DNA of 64,000 bases from an uncultured bacterium. Its GTDB lineage: Bacteria; Cyanobacteriota; Vampirovibrionia; Gastranaerophilales; Gastranaerophilaceae. Shown piece after piece: positions 1 to 7,942 of this stretch. The notes under the pieces are model-generated. The model was not told the DNA's origin and searched no databases. It was given only the letters and a program-made list of their open reading frames with translations. Where the stretch lies: NCBI GenBank assembly GCA_949298985.1, contig CASFYV010000021.1, positions 62,001-126,000 of the forward strand, read 5' to 3'. The stretch's first letter is position 1. Every line of letters starts with the position of its first letter. Made by a program: the position numbers and the translations under genes.

Positions 1-1066
1 AAATCACCGTACTTTCTTGATTTTTATCCATTAAGTCTTTATTAGCCAACTTGCCCATATGTCTTGCTCTATATATAACATTTGTAACAGAACCAACTGT
101 TAATGCTAATGTTGCTAAAATCCAAGCTTTACCGGCATGTTTCATAAAACCTTTTGTGCCAGCTTCACCTGTCCAAAGTGTTTTTATTGATTTTACAAAA
201 GATTTTCCAAATGTTTTTGAAATATCTACAAAATTAACACCGGCATTTTTTAATCTGCTTCCCATCTTATTCATTAAACCTTCATTAGGTTTTGCAATAT
301 GACGTTTTCTATTTTTTATTGCATCAAAGAAATCTCCCCAACAATTTTGAGTAGCCATTCCAACACCAATACCAGCCCAAGCATATGATGATAAGCTTTT
401 TGCTGTTTTTGTTGTAGAAATAATACTTTGAATAATTGGAGTTGTTTCTGTTACTGAATCGTTTAAGTCTTCACCTAAACCAATTTTCTTAGCAATTTTA
501 TCATAATATTGAATACCAATATCTTTTTGAATTAAATCTTTTCTAAAGAATTCTCTACTATCATAAACTTTTCTTTGTTGTATCTGAGGAATAATATTTG
601 CATTTTCTCCCGGCTCTTTTGGAAGAGGATATGAAATATGTTGCACAGGAAGTTCTATATCAACTCCAGTGCCCCAATATACAGGACGAGTGACAAAATC
701 ATTTGATATGGTTTTTAATAAACCATATAAAACAACTCCTAACGCCATTTTATTACCATTTAATGAGGCAATTAATTGAGATTTTGGGTTTAATTTTTTT
801 ACCATATTGAATAAAGCCATGAACATTCCACTTCCAGCTAAATATGGTATAATTCCCATTGAAAGAAATTCATAAAAATCAGAGTTTACGTCTCCTTTTA
901 GTCCTTTTATAGGATATTCTAAAAAGGCATTGGATGTTTTATGAAATTTTTGACGAACACGAGTTTGCAAAGTATTAGGTAATATCTTTGACTCTTCGTC
1001 AAATTCTTTTTTTTGCTTCGCTCTGAAATCTATATTGCTGTCTGATAATCTTACCGGTTTAATCAT
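1..1066 (-). CDS. Unknown membrane protein, C-terminus cut by window edge
   Basis: An open frame of 355 codons starts at ATG 1066 (MIKPVRLSDS) and runs off the left edge without a stop. The start follows a G-rich stretch (AGATGGGG) about five bases upstream; the only nearby upstream ATG frame stops at once. I see four hydrophobic stretches: around residues 60-85 (FLSMGIIPYLAGSGMFM), the segment ALGVVLYGLL, the segment SYAWAGIGVGMAT, and one near the window edge (AWILATLALTVG). The N-terminus is charged and has no signal peptide. I do not recognise a family. Its style (Lys/Asn-rich, short membrane segments, no catalytic motif) resembles lineage-specific proteins of gut Melainabacteria, which is only an impression. 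Confidence 0.75.
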   Translation of the reverse strand, partial: MIKPVRLSDSNIDFRAKQKKEFDEESKILPNTLQTRVRQKFHKTSNAFLEYPIKGLKGDVNSDFYEFLSMGIIPYLAGSGMFMALFNMVKKLNPKSQLIASLNGNKMALGVVLYGLLKTISNDFVTRPVYWGTGVDIELPVQHISYPLPKEPGENANIIPQIQQRKVYDSREFFRKDLIQKDIGIQYYDKIAKKIGLGEDLNDSVTETTPIIQSIISTTKTAKSLSSYAWAGIGVGMATQNCWGDFFDAIKNRKRHIAKPNEGLMNKMGSRLKNAGVNFVDISKTFGKSFVKSIKTLWTGEAGTKGFMKHAGKAWILATLALTVGSVTNVIYRARHMGKLANKDLMDKNQESTVI

Positions 1067-1234
1067 ACGAACCCCATCTGGTACCTATATATTAAAAGTT
1101 ATGTAAATATAAAATTTTGCTAGAAATTTAGCATGAACTTTACATATTTTTACAATATCTCAGGTAATTCTATTAAAAACGAAGAATACACCACACATAA
1201 TTTAATTTATCAAGAAAATATTTTTTTTTCAAGA

Positions 1235-1262
1235 AAAAGATGCCTTAAAAAAGACATCTTTT
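1235..1262 (-). terminator. Intrinsic terminator after the ferritin gene
   Basis: An 8-bp stem (AAAAGATG with CATCTTTT), a one-base mismatch and a further CTT/AAG pair lie just beyond the ferritin stop. On the minus strand a T-rich tract follows. It would end the superoxide reductase-ferritin transcript. Confidence 0.65.
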
Positions 1263-1273
1263 CCGTTTATAAT

Positions 1274-1762
1274 TTAATCTCTCTTTCCTAATTCATTATC
1301 CATTAAGAATAAAGATGTTTTTTCATCTCCGAATAATTCAAGACGTTTTATGATATTTTTAATATTTTGTTCTTCTTCTATTTGTTCATTTATAAACCAA
1401 TCTATAAAAGATAAAGTTGTTCTATCACATTCATCTTCTGCGACTTTAGCAATTTTCATTACGCAATCTGTAATATTTTTTTCATGTTCATATATATGGT
1501 TAAATATTGATAATACTCCATTAAATTCAAATTCAGGTGTTTTGATTTGTTTTAATGTTACAAAACTATTTCGTTCGATTAGATAATCTAATAATTTAAG
1601 TCCGTGTTCAACTTCTTCTTTTGCTTGTAATCTCATCCAAGAAGCAAAGCCAAATAAACCTATTTCTTTTAAATGTGCTGACATTGAAAGATACAAATAA
1701 CCTGAATAAAATTCTAAATTTATTTGTTCATTAATTATATTATTAATTTTTTCACTAATCAT
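1274..1762 (-). CDS. ftnA: Bacterial non-haem ferritin
   Basis: A 162-aa ferritin that oxidises Fe(II) and stores Fe(III) in a 24-subunit shell in the cytoplasm. The ferroxidase residues of the FtnA family are all present: E17, E50, H53, E94, Q127 and E130. I chose ATG 1762 (MISEKINN) because GTGGGGGAATAAAA lies directly upstream and residue numbering then matches E. coli FtnA; a longer frame to 1801 adds only non-conserved residues. The start overlaps the end of the superoxide reductase gene by 8 bp, so the two are translationally coupled. Together they make superoxide-derived peroxide and iron handling a joint job, as expected for an anaerobe facing oxygen. Confidence 0.95.
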   Translation of the reverse strand: MISEKINNIINEQINLEFYSGYLYLSMSAHLKEIGLFGFASWMRLQAKEEVEHGLKLLDYLIERNSFVTLKQIKTPEFEFNGVLSIFNHIYEHEKNITDCVMKIAKVAEDECDRTTLSFIDWFINEQIEEEQNIKNIIKRLELFGDEKTSLFLMDNELGKRD

Positions 1763-2141
1763 TTTTATTCCCCCACAATTTATGAATATTACAATATCCA
1801 ACCGCTTCTATTTCTTCCATACATTTTGGAATTTTAAATTCTGCTTTTTCATTTGGGTTAAGATATTTAAGATACATTTTTGTTTTTTCTTTATCTGTTA
1901 CTTCTATGAATTGTATATAATGTTCTTCACTCATCGGATGTTTATTTAGTGTGATATATTTTTTATCATCTCTAATCTCAATTTGTGGAGAATGCTTTTC
2001 ACCTATTTCTTCATTAGAATATTGAATTTCTTGTTTTTTCATAGCTTCTCCGCAACAAACCAATTCTCCGGCTCCAGGAATTAAAACTTGAACAATATTG
2101 CCACAAATTTCACATTTATAAATTTCTAATTTTTTAGTCAT
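1755..2141 (-). CDS. dfx: Desulfoferrodoxin-type superoxide reductase
   Basis: A 128-aa two-iron superoxide reductase that reduces superoxide to hydrogen peroxide without making oxygen. The N-terminal rubredoxin-like centre is C10, C13, C29, C30; the catalytic His4Cys iron site is H50, H68, H74, C117, H120, with the conserved E-K-H-S-P loop. ATG 2141 (MTKKLEIY) is preceded by GAAAGGAAG at good distance; the longer frame to 2192 has no conserved residues. It is the first gene of an operon with ferritin. Cytoplasmic; the electron donor is usually rubredoxin, which is not seen nearby. Confidence 0.95.
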   Translation of the reverse strand: MTKKLEIYKCEICGNIVQVLIPGAGELVCCGEAMKKQEIQYSNEEIGEKHSPQIEIRDDKKYITLNKHPMSEEHYIQFIEVTDKEKTKMYLKYLNPNEKAEFKIPKCMEEIEAVGYCNIHKLWGNKND

Positions 2142-2176
2142 AATCAATCTTCCTTTCAAAAAGATTTTAAACTCTC

Positions 2177-2191
2177 TAATTTTAATTATCA
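2177..2191. promoter_or_regulatory. Possible weak Fur/PerR-like site
   Basis: Read on the minus strand, this site has a perfect left half TGATAAT of a 7-1-7 Fur/PerR-type box, but only 4 of 7 matches in the right half. It sits between the superoxide reductase start and the divergent YkgJ-like gene, where iron or peroxide control would make sense. In such AT-rich DNA this match could be chance. Confidence 0.2.
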
Positions 2192-2227
2192 TTGCCGATA
2201 AAGGTAATTTATGATATCATCCAGTAT

Positions 2228-2965
2228 ATGAGTAATAATTTTTTTTCTTCACAAAATAAGGATAATTCTTTAAAATCTCAACATAAAAATTTAAAAGATA
2301 ATTATGAACAAATTTTTATCGAGGCAGCTGAAAGTATAAGAAAAGAATTAGATGCTTTTAAGCCGGAAAATCCATGTTCAAATTGTTCTATTAAAGATTG
2401 TAAGATAGAAAAAAAAGATATATTTGCTCCATATCCATCAAATTGCAAATATAAAGATTGGCAAATAAAAGCTTTGACTTTTTTGACAATTGATTATAAA
2501 CAAAAATTAAAAGTTTTATATAAAAATATGATGGATAAAAAAAATAATTATTCTTGTGGAAAATGTGGTGCTTGTTGTCGTTTGGCAGCTAGTGAATATT
2601 CTTATGAACAATTAAAACAAAGAGCAAATAAAGGAGATAAGTATTCAAAAGAATTTATATCTGTTTTTGTTCCTTTTAAATCGGAAGATGAGGCTAAAGC
2701 TGTTAATCCTGAATATTTTGAATTATTAAATAAATTAGTTGAAGATGAAAAGATTTATTATTATTACTGTCCTAAATTAAATGGAAATCTTTGCTCTGAT
2801 TACGAAAACAGACCTAATATTTGTAAAGATTTTCCGCATAATCCATTAAAGTTATTGCCTTCAGAATGTTCTTTTAATGAATGGAAAAATGAAATTTCAC
2901 ATGAGGCGATGTTACTTAAAGCAAAAGTTGATATTATTGAATTTTATAAAGGAAAATTAGGATGA
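2228..2965 (+). CDS. YkgJ-family Cys-cluster (zinc/iron-chelating) protein
   Basis: A 245-aa protein with the CxCGxCCR core (CGKCGACCRLAA) and later cysteines (CPKLNGNLCSDYENRPNICKDFP) typical of the YkgJ/UPF0153 family, whose members bind zinc or an iron-sulphur cluster; the reaction is unknown. A second cysteine group near the N-terminus (CSNCSIKDC) is extra to the basic family. ATG 2228 (MSNNFFSS) is chosen over the TTG at 2192; there is no clear ribosome site, and TTGCCG (2192-2197) with TATCAT (2215-2220), 17 bp apart, could be a promoter giving an almost leaderless mRNA. Its stop overlaps the rlmN start by 4 bp. Confidence 0.85.
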   Translation: MSNNFFSSQNKDNSLKSQHKNLKDNYEQIFIEAAESIRKELDAFKPENPCSNCSIKDCKIEKKDIFAPYPSNCKYKDWQIKALTFLTIDYKQKLKVLYKNMMDKKNNYSCGKCGACCRLAASEYSYEQLKQRANKGDKYSKEFISVFVPFKSEDEAKAVNPEYFELLNKLVEDEKIYYYYCPKLNGNLCSDYENRPNICKDFPHNPLKLLPSECSFNEWKNEISHEAMLLKAKVDIIEFYKGKLG

Positions 2966-3990
2966 TTTTAGCGGGACTTAGATTAAGTGAATTGGAAGAT
3001 TTGATGCAAGAGCTTAAAGCTACTAAGTTTCGTGCTAAACAGATACATAATTGGATATATTTTAAATCAGTTTCAAATATTGATGAAATGACTAATTTAT
3101 CTAAAGATTTTAGAGAAGAATTAAAAAAAATAGCAACCGTTACTGAAACTAAAATTAAATTAAAACAAGTAAGCAAAGACGGAACAATTAAATATTTAGT
3201 TGAATATCCTGATGGAGAATGTGTTGAAACCGTATTAATGAGATTTGATAATAGAGCTAATCTTACAGCTTGTGTTAGTTCTCAAGTCGGTTGTGCTGTT
3301 AATTGTTCTTTCTGTGCAACTGGAAAAGGTGGATTTAAAAGAAATCTTACGTATCAGGAAATTATTGAACAAGTTCTTACAATTCAACGTGATACCGGTT
3401 TAAAGGTTACTAATATTGTTTTTATGGGACAGGGTGAACCTTTATTGAATTTAGAAAATATGTTAAAAGCTTTGGAAATCTTTAACGAAGATTTTCAAAT
3501 TGGAGCAAGAAGAATTACAATTTCTACAAGTGGTATAATTCCCGGTATTGAAAAACTCGCTAATTTAAATTTACAGTCAACTTTAGCAATTTCATTACAT
3601 GCTCCAAATCATGAGCTTAGAAAAGAAATTATGCCTATTGAAAATAAGTATAATATACAAGATTTAAAAAAAGCTCTTAAAAATTATATTGAGAAAACAG
3701 GAAGAAGAATTACAATTGAGTACATTCTAATACATGGTTTTAATGATACAGCACCTGTTGCAAAAGAGTTAGCATATCTATTAAAAGATTTAAAATGTAA
3801 TATAAACTTAATTCCGTATAATTCAGTCATTGAAAATGATTACAAAAAACCTTCAAATAATGATATAATGAAGTTTAAGTATTTATTAGAGCATTCAGGG
3901 AAAAAAGTAACCGTAAGATTAGAGCGAGGAGCTGATATTGATGCGGCTTGCGGTCAATTGAGAGGGAAAAATATAAAAAACAATGAATAG
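2962..3990 (+). CDS. rlmN: 23S rRNA/tRNA adenine-C2 methyltransferase RlmN
   Basis: A 342-aa radical SAM enzyme that methylates C2 of A2503 in 23S rRNA and A37 of some tRNAs. The radical SAM cysteines are C111, C115 and C118, and the methyl-carrying resolving cysteine is C330 (DAACGQL). The GEPLLN-type SAM-binding motif (FMGQGEPLLN) is intact. The start has AAGGAAAATTAGG upstream and overlaps the YkgJ-like gene; the 3' end overlaps the next gene by 8 bp, so this is a tight operon. Length is normal for the family. Confidence 0.96.
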   Translation: MILAGLRLSELEDLMQELKATKFRAKQIHNWIYFKSVSNIDEMTNLSKDFREELKKIATVTETKIKLKQVSKDGTIKYLVEYPDGECVETVLMRFDNRANLTACVSSQVGCAVNCSFCATGKGGFKRNLTYQEIIEQVLTIQRDTGLKVTNIVFMGQGEPLLNLENMLKALEIFNEDFQIGARRITISTSGIIPGIEKLANLNLQSTLAISLHAPNHELRKEIMPIENKYNIQDLKKALKNYIEKTGRRITIEYILIHGFNDTAPVAKELAYLLKDLKCNINLIPYNSVIENDYKKPSNNDIMKFKYLLEHSGKKVTVRLERGADIDAACGQLRGKNIKNNE

Positions 3991-5905
3991 CATTTTTGAG
4001 AAAAACATTAACGCTTTAAAACTAAAAAATGAAGAGCTTGCACAAAAAATATTAACTCATATTGTTACGGATGTACCGCAAATAGCACAAGAAAATGGTT
4101 TTTATAATTTGATTTATAAAAACATTTATCTTCATAATAAAGAGAATCCACTCGCAGAAGCAAAAGAAATTTTTTCAGGTGCAACAAATGACCCTGTTTC
4201 AATACATGTAATATATGGTTTAGGACTTGGATATTTGTTTCAAGTCGCTACTAATAATTCTCAAGGAACTGTAATTTTATATGAACCAGATTTAAATATT
4301 CTGCGAATTGTTTTTACTTTAGTTGATTTTTCAAACGATATATTAAAGAAAAATGTTTTTATTGCAGATAATATAGAAAATATTGGAGAATATATTTATC
4401 AAAAATCTAATACTAAAAATAACCCTTTATTGTTATCGACAGTCGGCTCAAGAAATCTTAATGAAAAAGATTTTGATGAATTAGTCGAAAAGTTACATAA
4501 GATGGTTGGGATGTATACTTTGGATAGAAAATATACTCAAAAACGCTTTTATCCAAGTTTAGCTCATTTAGTGTATAATATTCCAAATCTTATTAATGAA
4601 ATTCCGTTAATTACGATTAAAGATTTTTATAAAAATAAAACTGCAGTTATAGTTTCTGCAGGACCAAGTTTAGATAAGAACATAGAAACATTAAAAAAAT
4701 ATAGAGATAATTATGTTTTAATTGTCGTTGGAACAGCAATGAAAACTCTTGTAAAACATCAAATTAAACCTGATTTTCTCTGTATAATCGAGTTATTTGA
4801 TTCTTCTAAACAAATTGAGGGTTTGGATTTGTCTAACGTTAATTTTGTTACAGAACCTGCTTCTAATAAAAATTATCGACTATTTAAATTTAAAAATGTT
4901 TTTTCTCATGTGTCTGAAAATTTCCCTGTAAATAAATTTTGGCAAGAATTAACAGGAATAGATACTTCTGAATACTATTCAAAAGGTACAGTTTCTTATA
5001 CGGCATTAAATGTCGCAAGGATTTTAGGTTGTTCAAAAATTGTTTTAGTTGGTCAAGATTTAGCTTATTTAGAAGGTCAATGTTATAGTAAAGATTCCGC
5101 ATATAAAGATTTAGAATGTTTCTTTAATAAAGAATCTAATAGATGGGAAATAAGAGCTAAAAATTTTGAAAATTTTAGAGATACAATATCTGCGGTCAAT
5201 GATATAAATAAAAGAGATCTTATTGCTAAAAACAGACTTAAAAATTTAAATAGTTCTTTATATTATGTAGAAGGTATAAATGGAGATATGCTACCTACAG
5301 AATCTGTTTATGCAGCTTTTATTCCTCCAATGGTAGAATTTGTAAAAAAATATAATGATAGAGAATATATAAATACATCTCTTGTTGGGGCTCAGATTGA
5401 TGGTTTTAAAAATTTGTCATTGGAAGAAGCTTTAAAAAATTCTTCTTATGTTGAAAAAAATGATTTAAAAATTAATTATACATATGATTTAAATAGAATT
5501 TATTTCGGTATAAAAAATTATATTGAGAAATTTGGAGAAGTTAAAAATAAAATTCAAGAAGGACAAAATTTTGTAAGAAAAATAAATAATGAAATAAAAC
5601 GCAATAGAAGTATTAATGTTGATATTTTAAAAATATTAAAAAATCTTTCATCTAATTTTATTGATTTAAGTACAAAGTATGCTAAAGAAAATCAATTATT
5701 TGAATATATAACAATTTCAAAGCGTATTGAATTAGATTATGAAATGAAAATGTTAAAAGAATTTAATTTAGAGAATGTTACAAATATAATAGAAAAATTC
5801 TCCAATTATTATAATATTGCAGAGAAAAGAATTTATGCTATCAATAAATTATTAAATTTATCATTAGGAAAAATAAATGAAATTATTAATTCAAAGAGTG
5901 AGTAG
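3983..5905 (+). CDS. DUF115 (MptE/Maf-like) glycosyltransferase
   Basis: A 640-aa protein of the DUF115 family, best known as motility-associated factor (Maf) glycosyltransferases that attach nonulosonic acids to flagellin. The signature VSAGPSLDKN occurs about residues 222-231, followed by the VVGTAMKTL and PDF segments that form the Rossmann-like core. The C-terminal third (from about residue 490) is Lys/Asn-rich and helical. It overlaps rlmN by 8 bp and dtd by 29 bp. No flagellar gene is present in the window, so the acceptor may be another surface protein or glycan. The glycosyl role is inferred from the family. Confidence 0.8.
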   Translation: MNSIFEKNINALKLKNEELAQKILTHIVTDVPQIAQENGFYNLIYKNIYLHNKENPLAEAKEIFSGATNDPVSIHVIYGLGLGYLFQVATNNSQGTVILYEPDLNILRIVFTLVDFSNDILKKNVFIADNIENIGEYIYQKSNTKNNPLLLSTVGSRNLNEKDFDELVEKLHKMVGMYTLDRKYTQKRFYPSLAHLVYNIPNLINEIPLITIKDFYKNKTAVIVSAGPSLDKNIETLKKYRDNYVLIVVGTAMKTLVKHQIKPDFLCIIELFDSSKQIEGLDLSNVNFVTEPASNKNYRLFKFKNVFSHVSENFPVNKFWQELTGIDTSEYYSKGTVSYTALNVARILGCSKIVLVGQDLAYLEGQCYSKDSAYKDLECFFNKESNRWEIRAKNFENFRDTISAVNDINKRDLIAKNRLKNLNSSLYYVEGINGDMLPTESVYAAFIPPMVEFVKKYNDREYINTSLVGAQIDGFKNLSLEEALKNSSYVEKNDLKINYTYDLNRIYFGIKNYIEKFGEVKNKIQEGQNFVRKINNEIKRNRSINVDILKILKNLSSNFIDLSTKYAKENQLFEYITISKRIELDYEMKMLKEFNLENVTNIIEKFSNYYNIAEKRIYAINKLLNLSLGKINEIINSKSE

Positions 5906-6314
5906 AGCTTCTGTTACAATTGAAAATGAATTATATTCTTCTATACAAAGAGGAATATTGGCTTTTATTGGTATAGAAAAAAATGATACTTCGGAACAAA
6001 TAGAAAAATTAGCTAAAAAGGTGGTAAATTTGAGAATTTTTCCAGATCCGGAAGGGAAAATGAATTTATCTCTATTAGATATTAAAGGTGAAATTTTAAT
6101 TGTATCTCAGTTTACTTTGTGCGGAAGTTGTAAAAAAGGTACAAGGCCTAGTTTTGATAATTCTGCAAATCCAATAATTGCTAATGAATATTATGAAAAA
6201 TTCATTGAACAAGTAAAGACTTATGGTCTTATAACAAAAACTGGAAAATTTGCAGCTGATATGAAAGTGGAACTTGTTAATGACGGGCCTGTTACTTTTA
6301 TGTTAGAAGTTTAA
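5877..6314 (+). CDS. dtd: D-aminoacyl-tRNA deacylase
   Basis: A 145-aa DTD-family enzyme that hydrolyses D-aminoacyl-tRNA and so keeps D-amino acids and glycine mischarging out of translation. The active-site motifs SQFTLCGSCKKGTRPSF (family SQFTLyadt..G.RPSF) and the C-terminal GPVTF are present. The ATG lies 29 bp inside the DUF115 gene, implying translational coupling. Length is normal. Confidence 0.95.
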   Translation: MKLLIQRVSRASVTIENELYSSIQRGILAFIGIEKNDTSEQIEKLAKKVVNLRIFPDPEGKMNLSLLDIKGEILIVSQFTLCGSCKKGTRPSFDNSANPIIANEYYEKFIEQVKTYGLITKTGKFAADMKVELVNDGPVTFMLEV

Positions 6315-6362
6315 AAGGGCAGAAATTATTCTACCCTTCTAAATATTCACAATTATTAAATT

Positions 6363-6599
6363 TTAAAAATTACATCTACCGTATTCACAACCTTCTTTCT
6401 TTTGCACAGTATCGCAATGATGCATCATAAGAGCTGTAATAATTGCACTTATGCCAACAGTAGAATACACAATTCTTGATAATAAAGTCATATCTCCAAA
6501 AATAGCTTCAACAAGGTTAAAATCAAAAAAACCTATTAAACCCCAGTTAAGAGCTCCTACTAAAACTAAAGTGTAAGCTGTATATCTTAGAATATTCAT
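6363..6599 (-). CDS. DUF378 small membrane protein
   Basis: A 78-aa protein of the DUF378 family (YuzA type) with two membrane helices: the ALNWGLIGFFDFN signature lies between them. The C-terminus has H, C-rich residues (HHCDTVQKKEGCEYGRC) that could bind metal. ATG 6599 follows a strong AAAGGAGGTG; the frame also opens at an upstream GTG (6608) that lies inside this ribosome site, so the later ATG is preferred. Function of the family is unknown. Confidence 0.85.
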   Translation of the reverse strand: MNILRYTAYTLVLVGALNWGLIGFFDFNLVEAIFGDMTLLSRIVYSTVGISAIITALMMHHCDTVQKKEGCEYGRCNF

Positions 6600-6700
6600 A
6601 ATAAACACCTCCTTTCAAAAGGTATTTTTATTATTTATTATTTTTTCTCGATTTAATTGGACGAATAAGCTAATACAAAATAATAAAATTTTGAATTATA

Positions 6701-6723
6701 AAAAAAAGAGCCAAATGGCTCTT
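6701..6723 (-). terminator. Intrinsic terminator with T-run (minus strand)
   Basis: Stem AAGAGCCA / TGGCTCTT (6706-6713 with 6716-6723, two-base loop), followed on the minus strand by seven Ts. It would stop readthrough from the 65-aa gene at 6894 before DUF378. The 6609-6893 gap otherwise holds only this and the next hairpins. Confidence 0.7.
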
Positions 6724-6817
6724 GGAATTAAGAATAGCTGGAAGTATGAAAAAGATTTAATACAATTATTAAACAATATTATTTTTTCATAAACCATTCC
6801 CTAGTTAGATAAAATCT

Positions 6818-6867
6818 TATTAGTCATAAGACTAATAGCCTTACAAGATAATACTTGTAAGGCTATT
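6818..6867. terminator. Pair of overlapping hairpins downstream of the 65-aa gene
   Basis: A perfect 14-bp stem (6834-6847 with 6854-6867, loop ATAATA) lies just past the stop of the small gene at 6894. A second perfect 8-bp stem (6818-6825 with 6830-6837) shares bases 6834-6837 with it, so the two cannot fully form together. The long stem lacks a T-run on the minus strand, so it may be a 3' stabiliser or a partial terminator rather than a full one. Confidence 0.5.
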
Positions 6868-6893
6868 AACTTAAATTATATTTTATTATAAAT

Positions 6894-7091
6894 TTATAAC
6901 ATTCTTTCTATACTGGCATTCATTTCTTCTGTACATTTTGCTAAAGCTTCAGCAGAAACCTCTACTGTATCTTGAATTAATGAACCTGCAATATAACTAG
7001 TTTGTTGAGACATACTCATACATTTTGCGGCATATTGTACTTGCATTTCAGGGGTTAAAGCACTACCGTAACCAACAGAACTTACATCCAT
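6894..7091 (-). CDS. Small helical protein, weakly YjfB-like
   Basis: A 65-aa protein (MDVSSVGYGS...SIERML) with a good ribosome site (AGAGGATAGAAT). The start MDVSS, a central helix with repeated Gln/Ser and the final short helix recall the YjfB putative motility family (MDI/MDVSS...ML ends), but the middle does not match well. Two cysteines (CMSMSQ, KCTEEM). It has its own promoter and terminators, so it is a single-gene unit. No function can be given. Confidence 0.6.
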   Translation of the reverse strand: MDVSSVGYGSALTPEMQVQYAAKCMSMSQQTSYIAGSLIQDTVEVSAEALAKCTEEMNASIERML

Positions 7092-7126
7092 ATTCTATCC
7101 TCTTCTTATTAATTTGTGACAATCTA

Positions 7127-7155
7127 ATATTAACATATTTTTTATATAAATGCAA
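7127..7155 (-). promoter_or_regulatory. Sigma70-type promoter for the 65-aa gene
   Basis: On the minus strand TTGCAT (7155-7150) and TAATAT (7132-7127) are separated by exactly 17 bp and lie about 35 bp upstream of the small gene start. Confidence 0.5.
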
Positions 7156-7158
7156 TAT

Positions 7159-7189
7159 AAAACGAGGCTTTTTATAAAAGCCTCGTTTT
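7159..7189 (-). terminator. Strong bidirectional-looking terminator after the SIMPL gene
   Basis: A perfect 14-bp stem (AAAACGAGGCTTTT, 7159-7172, with 7176-7189; three-base loop). It ends the gpsA-ricT-SIMPL operon on the minus strand. Confidence 0.8.
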
Positions 7190-7204
7190 GTTTTTAAGAA
7201 TTTA

Positions 7205-7927
7205 TTATTTTATTTTAAAAGATACATTAGCTACTGCAGTAACTTTTTTGTCAATAGATGATGTATCATTTATTCCCATATCAGAAACGTTAGTAGAATC
7301 TACAGGAGTAATTTGATATACACCCATTTTCACAGACTGAATTTTCCCTACAGAATTTCTGGTTGGTTTTAACATTGAAGCTGCTCTATTTCTAGCATCT
7401 TGAGAAGCTTTTTCTAATAATGTTACTTTTAATTCAGGCAATTTAGAGTAATCATAAGATGGAGAATATACATTTATGTCTACTCCTTTGTTTATAAGTC
7501 CAGTAATATCATTAGAAATGTCTTTTATTAATTCGACATTATTAGAAGAAATCATTATTGGAAGATTTAAGTTATAACTTTCAGGAACTTCAGTGTATGC
7601 ACCAGTCTTAGGATCTCTTTTATAGCTATAATATCCATTTACTGGCTTGTATTCAATGGATGTAATCCCTTTATCTTTTAAATATTTTTCAACAATTTGT
7701 TTTTGAGTTTGCATTGCAGTATAAGCTTCCTGCTTTGAAAATCTTTTAACGCTAAGACCGAAATTTAAAGTTCCAGAATCAGATTTTACAATTTCATAAG
7801 CGGATCCTGTTACTGAAATAATATCTTTAGAAACAGTATTAGATGCAATTTTAGTGGAAATAATTAATCCCAAAGCTATTAGTACGCCTAAAGTCAAAAT
7901 TTGCAGTTTAGCAATTTTTTCTAACAT
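7205..7927 (-). CDS. SIMPL (DUF541) domain protein
   Basis: A 240-aa protein with one N-terminal membrane anchor or uncleaved signal (about residues 8-28, LQILTLGVLIALGLIIS) and a SIMPL domain (VTGSAYEIVKSDSGTLNFGLSV... to VANVSFKIK). SIMPL/COG2859 proteins sit in the periplasm or on membranes and have been linked to stress; the biochemical role is not settled. It is the last gene of the gpsA operon, 15 bp after the RicT-like gene. Confidence 0.85.
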   Translation of the reverse strand: MLEKIAKLQILTLGVLIALGLIISTKIASNTVSKDIISVTGSAYEIVKSDSGTLNFGLSVKRFSKQEAYTAMQTQKQIVEKYLKDKGITSIEYKPVNGYYSYKRDPKTGAYTEVPESYNLNLPIMISSNNVELIKDISNDITGLINKGVDINVYSPSYDYSKLPELKVTLLEKASQDARNRAASMLKPTRNSVGKIQSVKMGVYQITPVDSTNVSDMGINDTSSIDKKVTAVANVSFKIK

Positions 7928-7942
7928 AAAAACTCCTTATAT

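Noticed and set aside
51..302. 83-aa plus-strand frame at the left edge
   Set aside because: It is the antisense of the long minus-strand membrane-protein gene, which has a better start and continuous coding.
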